Shown here one piece after another: positions 48,957 through 59,677 of a stretch of DNA of 64,000 nt (position 1 is the first letter of the stretch; every line of letters starts with the position of its first letter). The stretch comes from Paraescarpia echinospica. Its lineage: Eukaryota > Annelida > Polychaeta > Sabellida > Siboglinidae. The notes below the pieces were generated by a model that was not told the DNA's origin, did not search any database, and worked only from the letters and a program-made list of their open reading frames with translations. The stretch is taken from NCBI GenBank assembly GCA_020002185.1, contig CM034542.1, forward strand, positions 56,177,280 through 56,241,279, written 5' to 3'. The translations under genes and the position numbers were made by a program.

Positions 48957-50550
48957 TGATTATGCAGCCGTATTGTCCCGTGGCTGGGCGAAGACCTCAA
49001 CATGTCGTTTCCCGATCTGCCTGCCTTGCGTTATCCTCTGCCAGATGCTGCCCTTCCAGTACTCGTACAGTTCATCGCTCCACCGTCTCGGCGGTCTTCC
49101 TCTACATCGTTTCCCTTCGTAAATCTCCATGTGGTGATATGCAATGTCCATCGATTATCTCGTAGTGTACTGATGCGCCCTGCCCAGGTCCACTTCTGTC
49201 TTCTGATTTGTTCTGTCACGTCTACGACCTTTGTTTTCTTTCTTACCCAGATGTGTGTTTTTCTCTTCCGATATGTGATGTTACACTTCTTTCTATCTTT
49301 GTTTGTGCGGCCGGTATATTGTCCTGTGCCTGGTTGGTGATTGTCCGTGTTTCCGCGCCGTATGCCATTACCGGAAGTATGCATAAGTTGTAAGTTTTCT
49401 CTTCACGCAGGTTCCAAAGTTACCCTTGAAGATGTCGCGGTGCTTGGCGAATGCTGTCCAGCCGGGCGTGATTCTTCTTTGAATCGCCTTGTCTTGGTTT
49501 CTGTCTCTGATGTTGTATCGCTGTCTCAGATAGACGTAGCTTTCAACGTTCTCTATCTGTGTGGTGATAATATAATAGTCGTTTTCTAGCATCACGTTTG
49601 TCTTTGAAATGTTCATCTTCAGACCTTGTTTTTCACTTTCATCAACTAGCTCCTGCAGCATTTTGTTTTGTTGTTCTTGCGGTGTAGCAGCGCATATGAA
49701 TATGTCGTCGGCGAAGCGTAAATAACCAATATACTCTCCTTCTATTCTCAAGCCTCTGGTTTCCCAGGTCAGACTTCGGAATATGTTTTCCAGTGTTGCC
49801 GTGAACAGTTTGGGTAATATGCTGTCACTCTGTCATACTCCTCTCTTGATGTTGATTTTGTTGCTTTCATTTGTGAAGCTGGACGATAATTGAGCTGTTG
49901 GTGTAGATGTCTTTCAGGAGTTCGATGTACACATCAACTATCCCCTGTTCTTGAAGCGAGGTCAGTATTGCTTGAGTTTGCACCCAGTCGAAAGCCTTCT
50001 CGTACTCGATGAACGCAATGCAGAGCGGGATATTATATTCTCGGCACTTCTCTTTCAGTTGGTTTACGACGTAGATGTGATCTGTCGTTGAGTATCTGCT
50101 TCTGAATCCTGCTTGCTCTCGTGGTTGGTGTTCGTTGATTGTCTTCTCTAACCTATTCGTTAGTATTTGTGTGAGTAATTTATATATATTTGATAACAGA
50201 CATATTGGTCTGTAGTTCTTTAACTCTGTCTTATGTCCCTTCTTGAAGATTATCACCATCTTTGCGTTCTTCCATGCGGTGGGTATTCGTCTTTCTGATA
50301 AGCATTTAGTATACAGCTTAGCCAGTGTCTTCGATATGGTATCTTCTCCTGTTTTTAATGTTTCAATGTTTACATGGTCGTTGCCTGATGCCTTCCCATT
50401 CTTCATATCTCTGAGCGCTGCTTCCACCTCCCATGGTGTTCTCTTTCGGGTCGGTGTGAATTATGGTACTCTGTTCACTGTCGTATAGCTCGGTGTAGAA
50501 TTCCTCGATTCGTTCTATGATCATATCTTGGTCTTGTATTTCTCTACACT
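48957..50550 (-). mobile_element. RTE-like LINE, RT and C-terminus, decayed
   Basis: Minus strand from about 50550: IIERIEEFYTELYDSEQSTI, AALRDMKNGKASGNDHVNIE, KNAKMVIIFKKG, LKNYRPICLLSNIYK, PREQAGFRSRYSTTDHI, IEYEKAFDWVQ (motif A), YLRFADDIFICA (motif C), ENVESYVYLRQRY, RRITPGWTAFAKHRDIFKG, TEQIRRQKWTWAGRIST and a terminal FAQPRDNTAA followed by TAA (48956 side). The motif B region near 49840 carries a stop. The order and phrases match RTE-type endonuclease-reverse transcriptases. The endonuclease half is missing upstream. Frameshifts near 49750, 49380 and 49040. Confidence 0.88.
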
Positions 50551-50838
50551 AATTGTCTAGAAATGTAATCAATCTGTTTTAGCCTAGGGCCTGTGTTCTT
50601 CTGGCTTTCTTCAGGCTCTTTGATATACAGCTATATAAATGCGGTGTGGAGCCAATCTAAATGCACTTGACAATTTTTGGTTTTATGTAACTAATTGTTT
50701 GTCTTAATGAGTCCGTCAAATGGGAATTAAGGCAGTGTTTAAGAACATGTGTAGCCTGGTGTAACCAAAATGTCCCGCATCATGTTTCCCTTTGTCGCAG
50801 TGGTTCACTTTGCGCCATCCTCCCCTAATAATATGCAG

Positions 50839-50839
50839 T

Positions 50840-50877
<38 letters not shown>
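50839..50877. repeat. TA microsatellite
   Basis: About 19 TA units. Confidence 0.95.
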
Positions 50878-50880
<3 letters not shown>

Positions 50881-51894
50881 AAGAAAAAGTTGCCTTTTCA
50901 TATGTTATTGCATATGCCTATATAAAAGCATGCCTTGATTCTTAATAGACATTTGGTGTTTTTTATCAACGACTGGATAAACGCTAGTTTCTTGTTACAA
51001 TTCCCGGGTCGTACTTGGAATGTATGGACGACGAACCTACTCATGCGCATCTCCTTCCCTCTGTAGCCCTCTTTCACTTGGGATGCGGGCACAACGGGAT
51101 TCTATATGTTTATGAGATAACCGGAAACCCTTATCTTTAAATACGTTGCTTTTCCCCAAATTTGTATATACACATAATCTTCATGTTTGCATATTATTAT
51201 ATTATATAAATTATGTTTTGTAATGCACACCTGTATTTAAAGCCCACTATCCTCTTATATAACGTACGATTATGATTTATTACAAACACTCCCTTTTCTA
51301 TTTTTAGGGAAATGTGTTGTCAAAATAAATGCGATTAATTTCAAGTGAACGCAGTCGCGTTCCCAGTGCGGTTCATAAGCGTGACCCAATCATTTACATC
51401 AATCATCGCCGTAGTTCCCAACTGACTCTGTTTTGTCGGCAGCCGATTATACGAAGTCGGTGTTGCCGCCGACGAGGTGTACGAAATAGATGCTTCAGAC
51501 GAAACGTACGGACGCACCAGGGACGAGAAACGTTCATCCGCAAGCCTATCAATTATACGTGCGCAGATTTGTAGTCCCGACGAATCATAGGGGGACGTCT
51601 GGAAGGAACGATAATGTTCCACCAGCGAACGTTGTTTTTGGTGGCTCACGGGAACGCAGATGTATCAAGTGACGACTTATTGCGTCGTGACACTTTTACT
51701 GGTTATGTAATGCGTATATTGGACTATTATCGATAAAGCGCCTTCCTGTTGTTGTTCTTTTCGCGACGTGTCATTGTGATATGTATCAATACTACTCGAT
51801 GTGATAGTCCTGGTTAGAAGTATCACCTCTCTCTTGTTGGTTTTCTAGATCGTCCACTGTTAGCTTCGTTATATCCCTGATCTCACCCCTCTCA

Positions 51895-51930
51895 TAGGTG
51901 CTCTCTCTCACACCATCTCTCTCTCCCCAC

Positions 51931-51967
<37 letters not shown>

Positions 51968-52133
51968 CTCTATCCCTATCTCTCTCTCTCGCCCTCTCTC
52001 CCTCCCTGTCTCTCTCTCCCTCTCTCTCTCGCTCCCACCTATCTTTCCCTCTCCCCCTCTCCCTCTTCTCGCTCCCTCTCTCCGTCGTTCTGTCTCTCTC
52101 TCGCCCCCCTCTCTCCCTGTCGCTCCCCCTCTC

Positions 52134-52172
<39 letters not shown>

Positions 52173-52180
52173 ATTGTATC
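51895..52180. repeat. CT-rich polypyrimidine tract
   Basis: Nearly pure C/T with CTCTCT runs for about 285 bp. Long Ser/Leu (plus) and Arg/Glu (minus) frames here are artefacts of composition. Confidence 0.95.
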
Positions 52181-52199
52181 CCTAATCTCATCCATCCAC

Positions 52200-53500
52200 C
52201 TTCACTAATGTTAATTATTGGCTTTTCCAATCTACACACATGATATGACCGAAATATGACAGCCTTTCCTTTGGGAATAACGCATACAGTAGGAGAACTT
52301 CATTGATCTCATTTTATCTACTGAAATTCAAATTAATAATAAACATATTCATATAACTCCTGCTTATTTACACGAACTCCACTGCATCGTATAAATACAC
52401 CGTTAGCGTTAGTGAATACGCCCCGCGAGTGTTTTCATGATTACAAACATTAATTTTGTTCATTCGTGATGATTCGTCTGACGACATTGCGCTGTGGTAA
52501 TGAAGTTACTCTTGGGAATACAGGACATGCCACTTCGGTTACACAATGAATAACTGAATAATTAGCGTCTGAAAAAATAATCAAATATAGAGACAAATGA
52601 CAACACATGTAATTATTATTTACTAGTCTGATTTAATACAGGATGCTGCTATTTCCGCGTTCATTCGATTGCACGACTAGATTATGCGAACGAACTAGAT
52701 CGAGGCGGTTCAATTATATCGATGACATGATTACATCCTTCAATCCAGATCTTGCATTCGTTTTGTTGTTTTTGTTTCTGAAGGATTATCGCCTCTTGGT
52801 CTGCCCAGCTATCTCCGTCGGGTTGTGTAACACATGGCAAATGTTGCCACTGGCAAAACAACGTTCGCACGCCAAAAGCCACTTTCGGTAGAAAATGACG
52901 TTCACTTGAATTTTTAATTGAAGTTAATTGATAATTGAATTAAAGTTACTTGAATTAAAGTTAATTATTAATTTAATTTAACATAATTTGAGAAAAAAAT
53001 AGAGGTAAATTTAATTAATTAGCGTATAAATGTGTGAGGTTAATTTAATTAAGACATTGCAGTGTTAACAGTACTTTAATTAATGGACTTTTCAAGTTAA
53101 CTGCCCAATGTCAGGTGGTAGTATTACACTACCCTTGGCATATATCCTACACGATGTACGGAAGTTCGCTGATTCCGCTGTACTTTGACCCATTTGCTGT
53201 ATTCATCACTTCTAGGAATTCCCCTAAAATTACCAGTTCGGTCATCCTAGCGAGCCAGCGGCATTACTGGGCCTACAATTAGCCCAAACTCAAAACGCCT
53301 AAATCTGAAAGGTCGTGACGTCATATGGTTGATCTACGTGCCAGTCGATAAATCCACGTCAGGTCGATATTCCGGGGTGCAGACGTAGCCAGCGGCCCCT
53401 GCCTCGCGAAGATGAGCGACTTAGTCTATTAAAACTACCGGACGTTAACATAGAGTACTTCAAAGTATCGTCTGTTTTCGCGGATACAAACCTTACAGGC
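52200..53500. other. No gene recognised
   Basis: AT-rich, with TTAATTAA-type short repeats around 52905-53100. No coding pattern. Confidence 0.4.
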
Positions 53501-53859
53501 AGATAACAGACGTGGCATTAGTTGGTTGTCTATTCAGCTAACTACCTGTCCAACGAACAGACAAATCCTGACGTGGATAAGGCGTTCATTTATCACGCAG
53601 CTGTATTTCCGCCCGTCGTCCGTCGCTACAATCACCGCCTCGCTCGTGCCGTCGAGTCGTCGCTCACACGAGAGCCGCCTGACAGCGTGAGACAGAGACA
53701 GCGACCAGTGGGTCGACAGGATGCCACGAACATTGACGGCTTCGTCAGCCGCTTCGTGTTAACACGACATCGGGCTGCTGTAGAGGCGACACCGGAACCA
53801 GCGGAGTGGGATGACGGAGTACTTATGTAGGGCTCAGTGAGCTGGTGACTTCTGACGCG

Positions 53860-54100
53860 AGAGCACCACAGCGGGAGCCGTTTATAGAAATGCCGCGGTG
53901 TGTCGGCGCGAACAACGCTAGCACGATCTCCGCAATTAGGGAATACCACAAGTGAACCTAAGATGCGAATCGTAAATTGTGATCTGTTTATACATTATCG
54001 CGCGTGCTGTGGAACATCGGTCGTAGTGTTGTGTGAAATAGGATTATGCTGCGCAAGTTGTGAAGGTAACGGAAGCGGTTGAGGCGCTGATAACGCAAAG
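53860..54100 (+). other. Candidate 5' untranslated exon of the GPCR gene
   Basis: A GC-richer stretch ends in a near-perfect donor, AAAG|GTAAGT, at 54101. A plausible acceptor, ACATTTACAG|CG, lies at 55161-55170, 156 bp before the start codon. Inference only; the transcription start is unknown. Confidence 0.3.
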
Positions 54101-54292
54101 GTAAGTCTTCAGTTGGCGTTGAAGTGTTATTGTTATTGTTTACACGTGAGATGCGATTGGAGGTACGCAGAGAGAAACGTTTTCGGCAATGTTACGTTAA
54201 CTGTAACAGTTCAGTTCTCGTCGTTTACGGGTCTTCTTCTTACACAGAGGCATTCGCACGCACGCAAGCATGGACACATTCGCGGGCACGCA

Positions 54293-54296
<4 letters not shown>

Positions 54297-54390
<94 letters not shown>

Positions 54391-54450
54391 CACACACACA
54401 CGCGTACATACACACGCACACACACACGCACACACACAGACACACACGCT
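54297..54450. repeat. CA dinucleotide microsatellite
   Basis: Uninterrupted CA run of about 90 bp, then CA with CG/TG interruptions. Confidence 0.97.
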
Positions 54451-54620
54451 GCAACTACTACTAAGTATTTTTAAACAGCAAGTTCTTATACAGCTCTGGA
54501 TCCAGTTCCTAAAATTGCTCAAAGCGCTTTACTCCCTGGCAGACTTGTTCAATCAAATACGATATCGACTTCTCTGTGACGTTTCCTCCTAGTAGTAGAA
54601 GTAGAAGGAGAAACTACATG

Positions 54621-54953
54621 TGGAGCGCAGTGGCACAGTGGCTGTAGATTCAGACACTCGACCTAGAGAACTCGGGTTCGAATCCTGTGCTGCCGTTTCG
54701 AACCCTGGACAAGTTCGTTCACCCTTCGTTGCCCCAGTTCATTCTGCTGTAGGAATGAATACCTTGTTATAGACGGTGGTTGATATTCGTATACGAATAG
54801 TCTTCGTGCGTTAACTGCAGCATGGCTGAATGCTTCCTAGAGAAGTCAAGAGGGTGTTCGGTTGAATAGGTCTGCCAGGGAGTAAAATGTAAAGCGCTTT
54901 GAGCAGTCCCGAGGACAGGATACTGCACTGTATATAAGACCTTAACTTTACTA
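54621..54953 (+). mobile_element. tRNA-headed SINE, full-length-like copy
   Basis: The 5' head carries Pol III promoter boxes: A-box-like TGGCACAGTGG (54631-54641) and B-box GGTTCGAATCC (54675-54685), the latter in the position of a tRNA T-loop. The body has GCAGCATGGCTGAATGCTTCC, GGTCTGCCAGGG, then TGTAAAGCGCTTTGAG and an ATATAAGACCTT end. Three other windows (5885, 13690, 61245) share the body. It sits directly upstream of the GPCR's trinucleotide repeats. Confidence 0.85.
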
Positions 54954-54989
54954 CAAGTGCTACTGCGGTTGTTGCTGCTGCTACAGCTA

Positions 54990-55290
54990 CAAAAACAAAC
55001 AACAACCACTACTACTACACCACCAACAACAACAACTACTACTACTACTAATAATAATAATAATACTACTACTACAACACAATTCAATCAATCATATGCA
55101 TGGAACACAAAGATAATCATGACACTGGAACGCATATTGTTCAGATCTGCTAGCACCTGGACATTTACAGCGCATGTTGAACACCATCTCCATAACCTTC
55201 ATCGTCGTAGCCACCACCACCACCACCATCACAATCACCATCACCATCACCATCACCACCACCATCACCGTCACCACCACCACCACCGAC
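54990..55290. repeat. ACA/ACT/AAT and CAC/CAT trinucleotide repeats upstream of the GPCR start
   Basis: ACAACAACCACTACT-type and AATAATAAT units at 54990-55080, then CACCACCAT units at 55208-55290 ending 37 bp before the ATG. Probably promoter or 5' UTR sequence. A two-codon ATG CCC TGA frame at 55291-55299 lies just before the real start. Confidence 0.85.
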
Positions 55291-55326
55291 ATGCCCTGAG
55301 TGCCCTTCCTCGGTGCCCCGACAGCG

Positions 55327-58300
55327 ATGGACTACACGTTCACGGAGCCGGTGGTCGACACGACCTACAGCTACAACGTGTCGACGAACACCACGCGCCA
55401 GATGGTCGCCGTCGCCTTGCCGCCGGAGCAGTGCGCCATCCTGCCTAAGTTTTGGATCAACGCCGTGCTCACGGGGACTCTCTGTCTGCTCGGCGTCATC
55501 GGCAACTCCGTCTCCTTCGCTGTCCTCCGGCGGGACAGGGAGGCCCCCGTCGCGTCTCTGCTTCTGCAGGTAAGACCATGGCCCGGTACTCATCTAGTGG
55601 TCGATGCTGGCTGGCAGACATTCCGTTCAGTTACCTGGGTTAGCAAGCGTAGTAATTTGTAACAGCAAGTATGCTGTGTTGAACGTGGGAAACTGGGAAA
55701 TCGTTGAACATCTAAAGGTAGGACGGTCAACTCAGTCCGCTTTGGCAATATTGTCGATAAAGCATGTTTTGAAACGGGATGTTTTGTTCACCATTTGAAC
55801 GTGCTGCGGGGTCGAAACTTTCAAATTGCAAGCATTGTTAAGAGCATCTTAAACACAAGTTGGCGGGCAGTATTCCTTCAACATAACTTATGAATATTAT
55901 GTTAATTAATAAATGAAAAACTAGGAACATACTGCCTCATTTTAAAGCGATCTTGTCTGCGCCGTCAGCGGAAACGTTTCTCGAGCCAGGGGGGGTAATA
56001 GGATAAGCAGGACGTTCGCTGACTCTCTTGTGATTCGTTCCACATGCGGGCTCCATGTTGCGGAAACTACGCCAGTTGTGCCCAATTTCAAAGAGCAATT
56101 TCATGAACTTTCTGTTAGCCCCGCCTGCCTCTCCAACATCCGTGTTTATTATTTGAATGTTATATATATATATATATATGAACGTTGTAACGTTCAAATT
56201 ACGTCTGACCGGTTAAGCGCGACTTTGCTGGCTGCATACCTTTACCATATTCATTCTAGTATTGAAAACATTGTTTTAAAAATGAGGAACAGTCAAGGTT
56301 GCTTCTAAATAGCTTTGTTTATAAACTTGACATGACTGACATTGATTATTAGCCTTAAAGGTATATGTTATAGTATATACGGCCGAAACTATTTTGACAT
56401 TTGAAGTCGAATTTCGATATGGTCCAGTCGAACACAATTTTGTAATTTGTCTAATGATTTCGTTATAAGTAAATTATCACGTTATCGTTCGATACATTTC
56501 TGAAGAGCTATACTTTTTCGACAATGTCCTGCGTGTGCGCGTGCGCATGCGCCTGCGTGTGCGTGTGTGTATATACTTTACCATCGGGGTCAATCGTTCA
56601 TGGGTCCACGTGATGGATATATGTAATATATCGTAATAATTATATTCGCAAAATTACATTCCCCCGTGAGCAATGTAAAGATGATATTCCAATCGAAACA
56701 TTCAAATGAGACACGTTTGCTGACTTGCTACAGGCGTCCAATCATTGGACTCCAATGCATTTGGAAATGTTTACAAATAACTGTATATTTAGTATAAGGA
56801 CTGACTATTAGGAACAATGTTATAATTACGATAAAATTGCGATAGATGTATTAATATTTCAACACTATTGTGATAGTGTCATAACCTAGCGACTACCTAG
56901 GAAAAGCAGTCCCAAACCATTATGTAATTGTCGAGCCATCGCCTGGTATTGAAGTCGGTTGATTCCCCAAAATGGCGACGATTGTAGGTGTTAGTAAAGT
57001 AGGTTAACATTAGGAGAATTACAAATTGAAATTGAAAAAGCATGTTTACGAACATTGTTTTACATCGCTCAAGTAGCCCTGATGCTATGTTTGCCAAATG
57101 TCCTTATTATCGATAGTTCAGTGTACTATTGACGATAAATATCGATAGTACACTTTCACAACTAATACGTTTATAACAAACCTTGGTTTTTCTCAAGATT
57201 GTAGAAGCCATGTTGTTTGGTGATATCCAAAAGCACTTTTTCAAACAAGCCGTATCCTCGTCATACGAAACAACCCTCAATTATATTGACTAATTTATTT
57301 AATTCAGGTAGGTTTGAAAAATACTCATACTATGTCCCGTCGTACGGTGTGTACAGTATATATATATATATACGTGTATATATATATATATATACAGCGG
57401 AACCTCACTATTCAAGTCGACCACGGCACTGGGAAAAAGTTACTTGAATAGCGAGGCGACCGTGTTAACGAAACTAATTTATACACACAGTTATCAGAAT
57501 ACATTTTTAGGACTATTGCGAGGTGATTGTATTGCAAAGGTGACCGTAAACCGAAGTTTGACTGTATTCTGGAAAATTGAACGAATTGTTCCGACGGTGG
57601 TATGTTATGGTTGTGTCTATCAAGGGGCCGAATAGGATGAATGTTCATTTTAAGTGATGATCAAGCAAACTGCGTAGGTAGATGTCCTGCGGAGTGTGCA
57701 GTCGCTGTTTACGTCCACACCGTTGTCGCATGGAAGAACAAACACACAGATCAACATTAATCGAGCTTGAGTAATGGAATCGATGTTACAGTTCGTTAAC
57801 CGATTCTTTTATGCTCATCACAACCGCGAACTCTTCCGTGCTCAATAGAAGCCACTGTACACAAACACTGACGCCATCAATTTAGCATGCCAACGTTCTA
57901 GCATTTTAACTAAAAACGAGTACAGCCACCTATCAAAAGCAACTAAATTTAGGACGTTCCTACTTATCTACATGCATTAGTATTGGTATTAGTTCTATTA
58001 TTGGTGATTCTTGTAGTCTACGTTGAATTTGAAATGTTTTGTTATCACTGTCTTGTAATAATTTAACCTCTTTAATCTCTTGACATTGTATTATCAGTGA
58101 GTTGGTACCGATAACTATCTTGGTATTGGAAACAGCCACATTGGTGACGATGATAATTATGACCATGGAGACGACAATGATGATGATAAAACAACCACGC
58201 CCATCGATGATGACACAACTTATGGATCATCTCAGAACGTCGATGTCCGATATCAGACGAACTTACTTTCATCTGGCCTTTAACCCCACCCCTCCTCAGA

Positions 58301-59627
58301 CGAAAGTTTGTCAACAATGATATGATGACATCAATATATTGACAGTATCGGTCCGACGCCAGACAAAACTGCCTCTACCACCCTCCCCAAACGAAAATAA
58401 TTTCGTGTGATATCGGACATGGATATTCTGAGATGATCCCTTACTATTATATCCCCAGGCGCTGGCCGTCGTCGACAACCTTCTCCTCAGCCTGTGGTTT
58501 ATTCACTTCTCGCTGCGAGACGCCTTCAGCTTCGCCGGCTTCTGCAACGACGGTTACAGGACATGGATGTACGTCCGTCTCTACTCCTACCCGCTACTGT
58601 TTGTTGCCCAGACGGCCACGATCTGGACGACGGTACTCATCGCCTCCTACCGCTACCTGGCCGTGTGCAAGCCATACCGGGCTCTGGCCCTCAACAGTGT
58701 CCCCGTTATACAGCGTTCTCTCGTCATCGTCTTCTGCTTCGCCGTCCTCTACAATCTGCCGCACTTCTTCGAGGTGAGTGTCATTGACGTGCTACACTTA
58801 CCTGGCAGTTTGCCGCAGCCTACGGGACGGGACATTCGTGGTTACTTCGTCAGTGTCGTTGTGAGCTTCCCCCGGAATAACACACCCCGGCCCAGATGGC
58901 AAAAGTCCATGGAAGCCTTTGACTTATTCAGAATCCAACCCCCTTGTCCTGTATGTGGAGCCTCCTTATCAGACAATTTAATGCTAAAACATATTCTCTC
59001 TTCTAGAATTAACACAACAAGTACATAATTTCTCGTATGTTTTGGTGTGATCTTATGTTGGAATAGGCATATTCGCAAACGCTACACTTCAACCGTCCTT
59101 GTAATTGTTAGTCATTATATCAGTGCTGTCTTCAATAGCGAGACATGTAGACCGGCGCCCGTCTGATACTGTTGACTATGTGCAGGTTTTATTGCACGTA
59201 GATACTGCAGGTGTCAATGCAGCAGTGAGGTGTGCATTAGGGTAGTGTAATAAAACGTACATTAACATATACCTTGTCATAAAGAACTAAAATGACTCAA
59301 TCATTGGCGGTCATTAGATAATGCGTTTCATTTGTATACCGTCCGGTGTGAGAATGAATACTTTGCCATACCCAGTCTACACTTAACTGGGGTAAAGGCT
59401 GCTTTGTGCTCTTTGGTTCATCTACCATCTTTCCCCATAAAAGGTACTTTTATCAATATGTATGTATGTACGTATTTAAGTATGTATGTATGTATGTATG
59501 TATGTATGTATGTATGTATGTACGTATTTAAGTATGTATGTACGTATGTATGCATGTATGTACGTATGTACGTATGTACGTCTGTACGTCTGTACGTCTG
59601 TACGCAAGTACGTATGTACGTATGTAC

Positions 59628-59677
<50 letters not shown>

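Noticed and set aside
51329..51672. Overlapping frames near 51.3-51.7 kb
   Set aside because: No motif, no splice structure and no codon pattern; left unannotated.
51898..52195. Ser/Leu and Arg/Glu 95-aa frames
   Set aside because: CT-rich tract; the minus frame is its complement.
53522..53830. 102-aa plus frame
   Set aside because: No recognisable domain and no splice or conservation support; possibly promoter-proximal GC-rich DNA.
54113..54592. His/Thr-rich 159-aa frame and Cys/Val-rich minus frames
   Set aside because: Translations of a CA dinucleotide run.
54621..54700. Genuine tRNA gene
   Set aside because: Only the promoter boxes resemble a tRNA; a proper anticodon arm and acceptor stem were not apparent and it continues into a SINE body shared by other copies.
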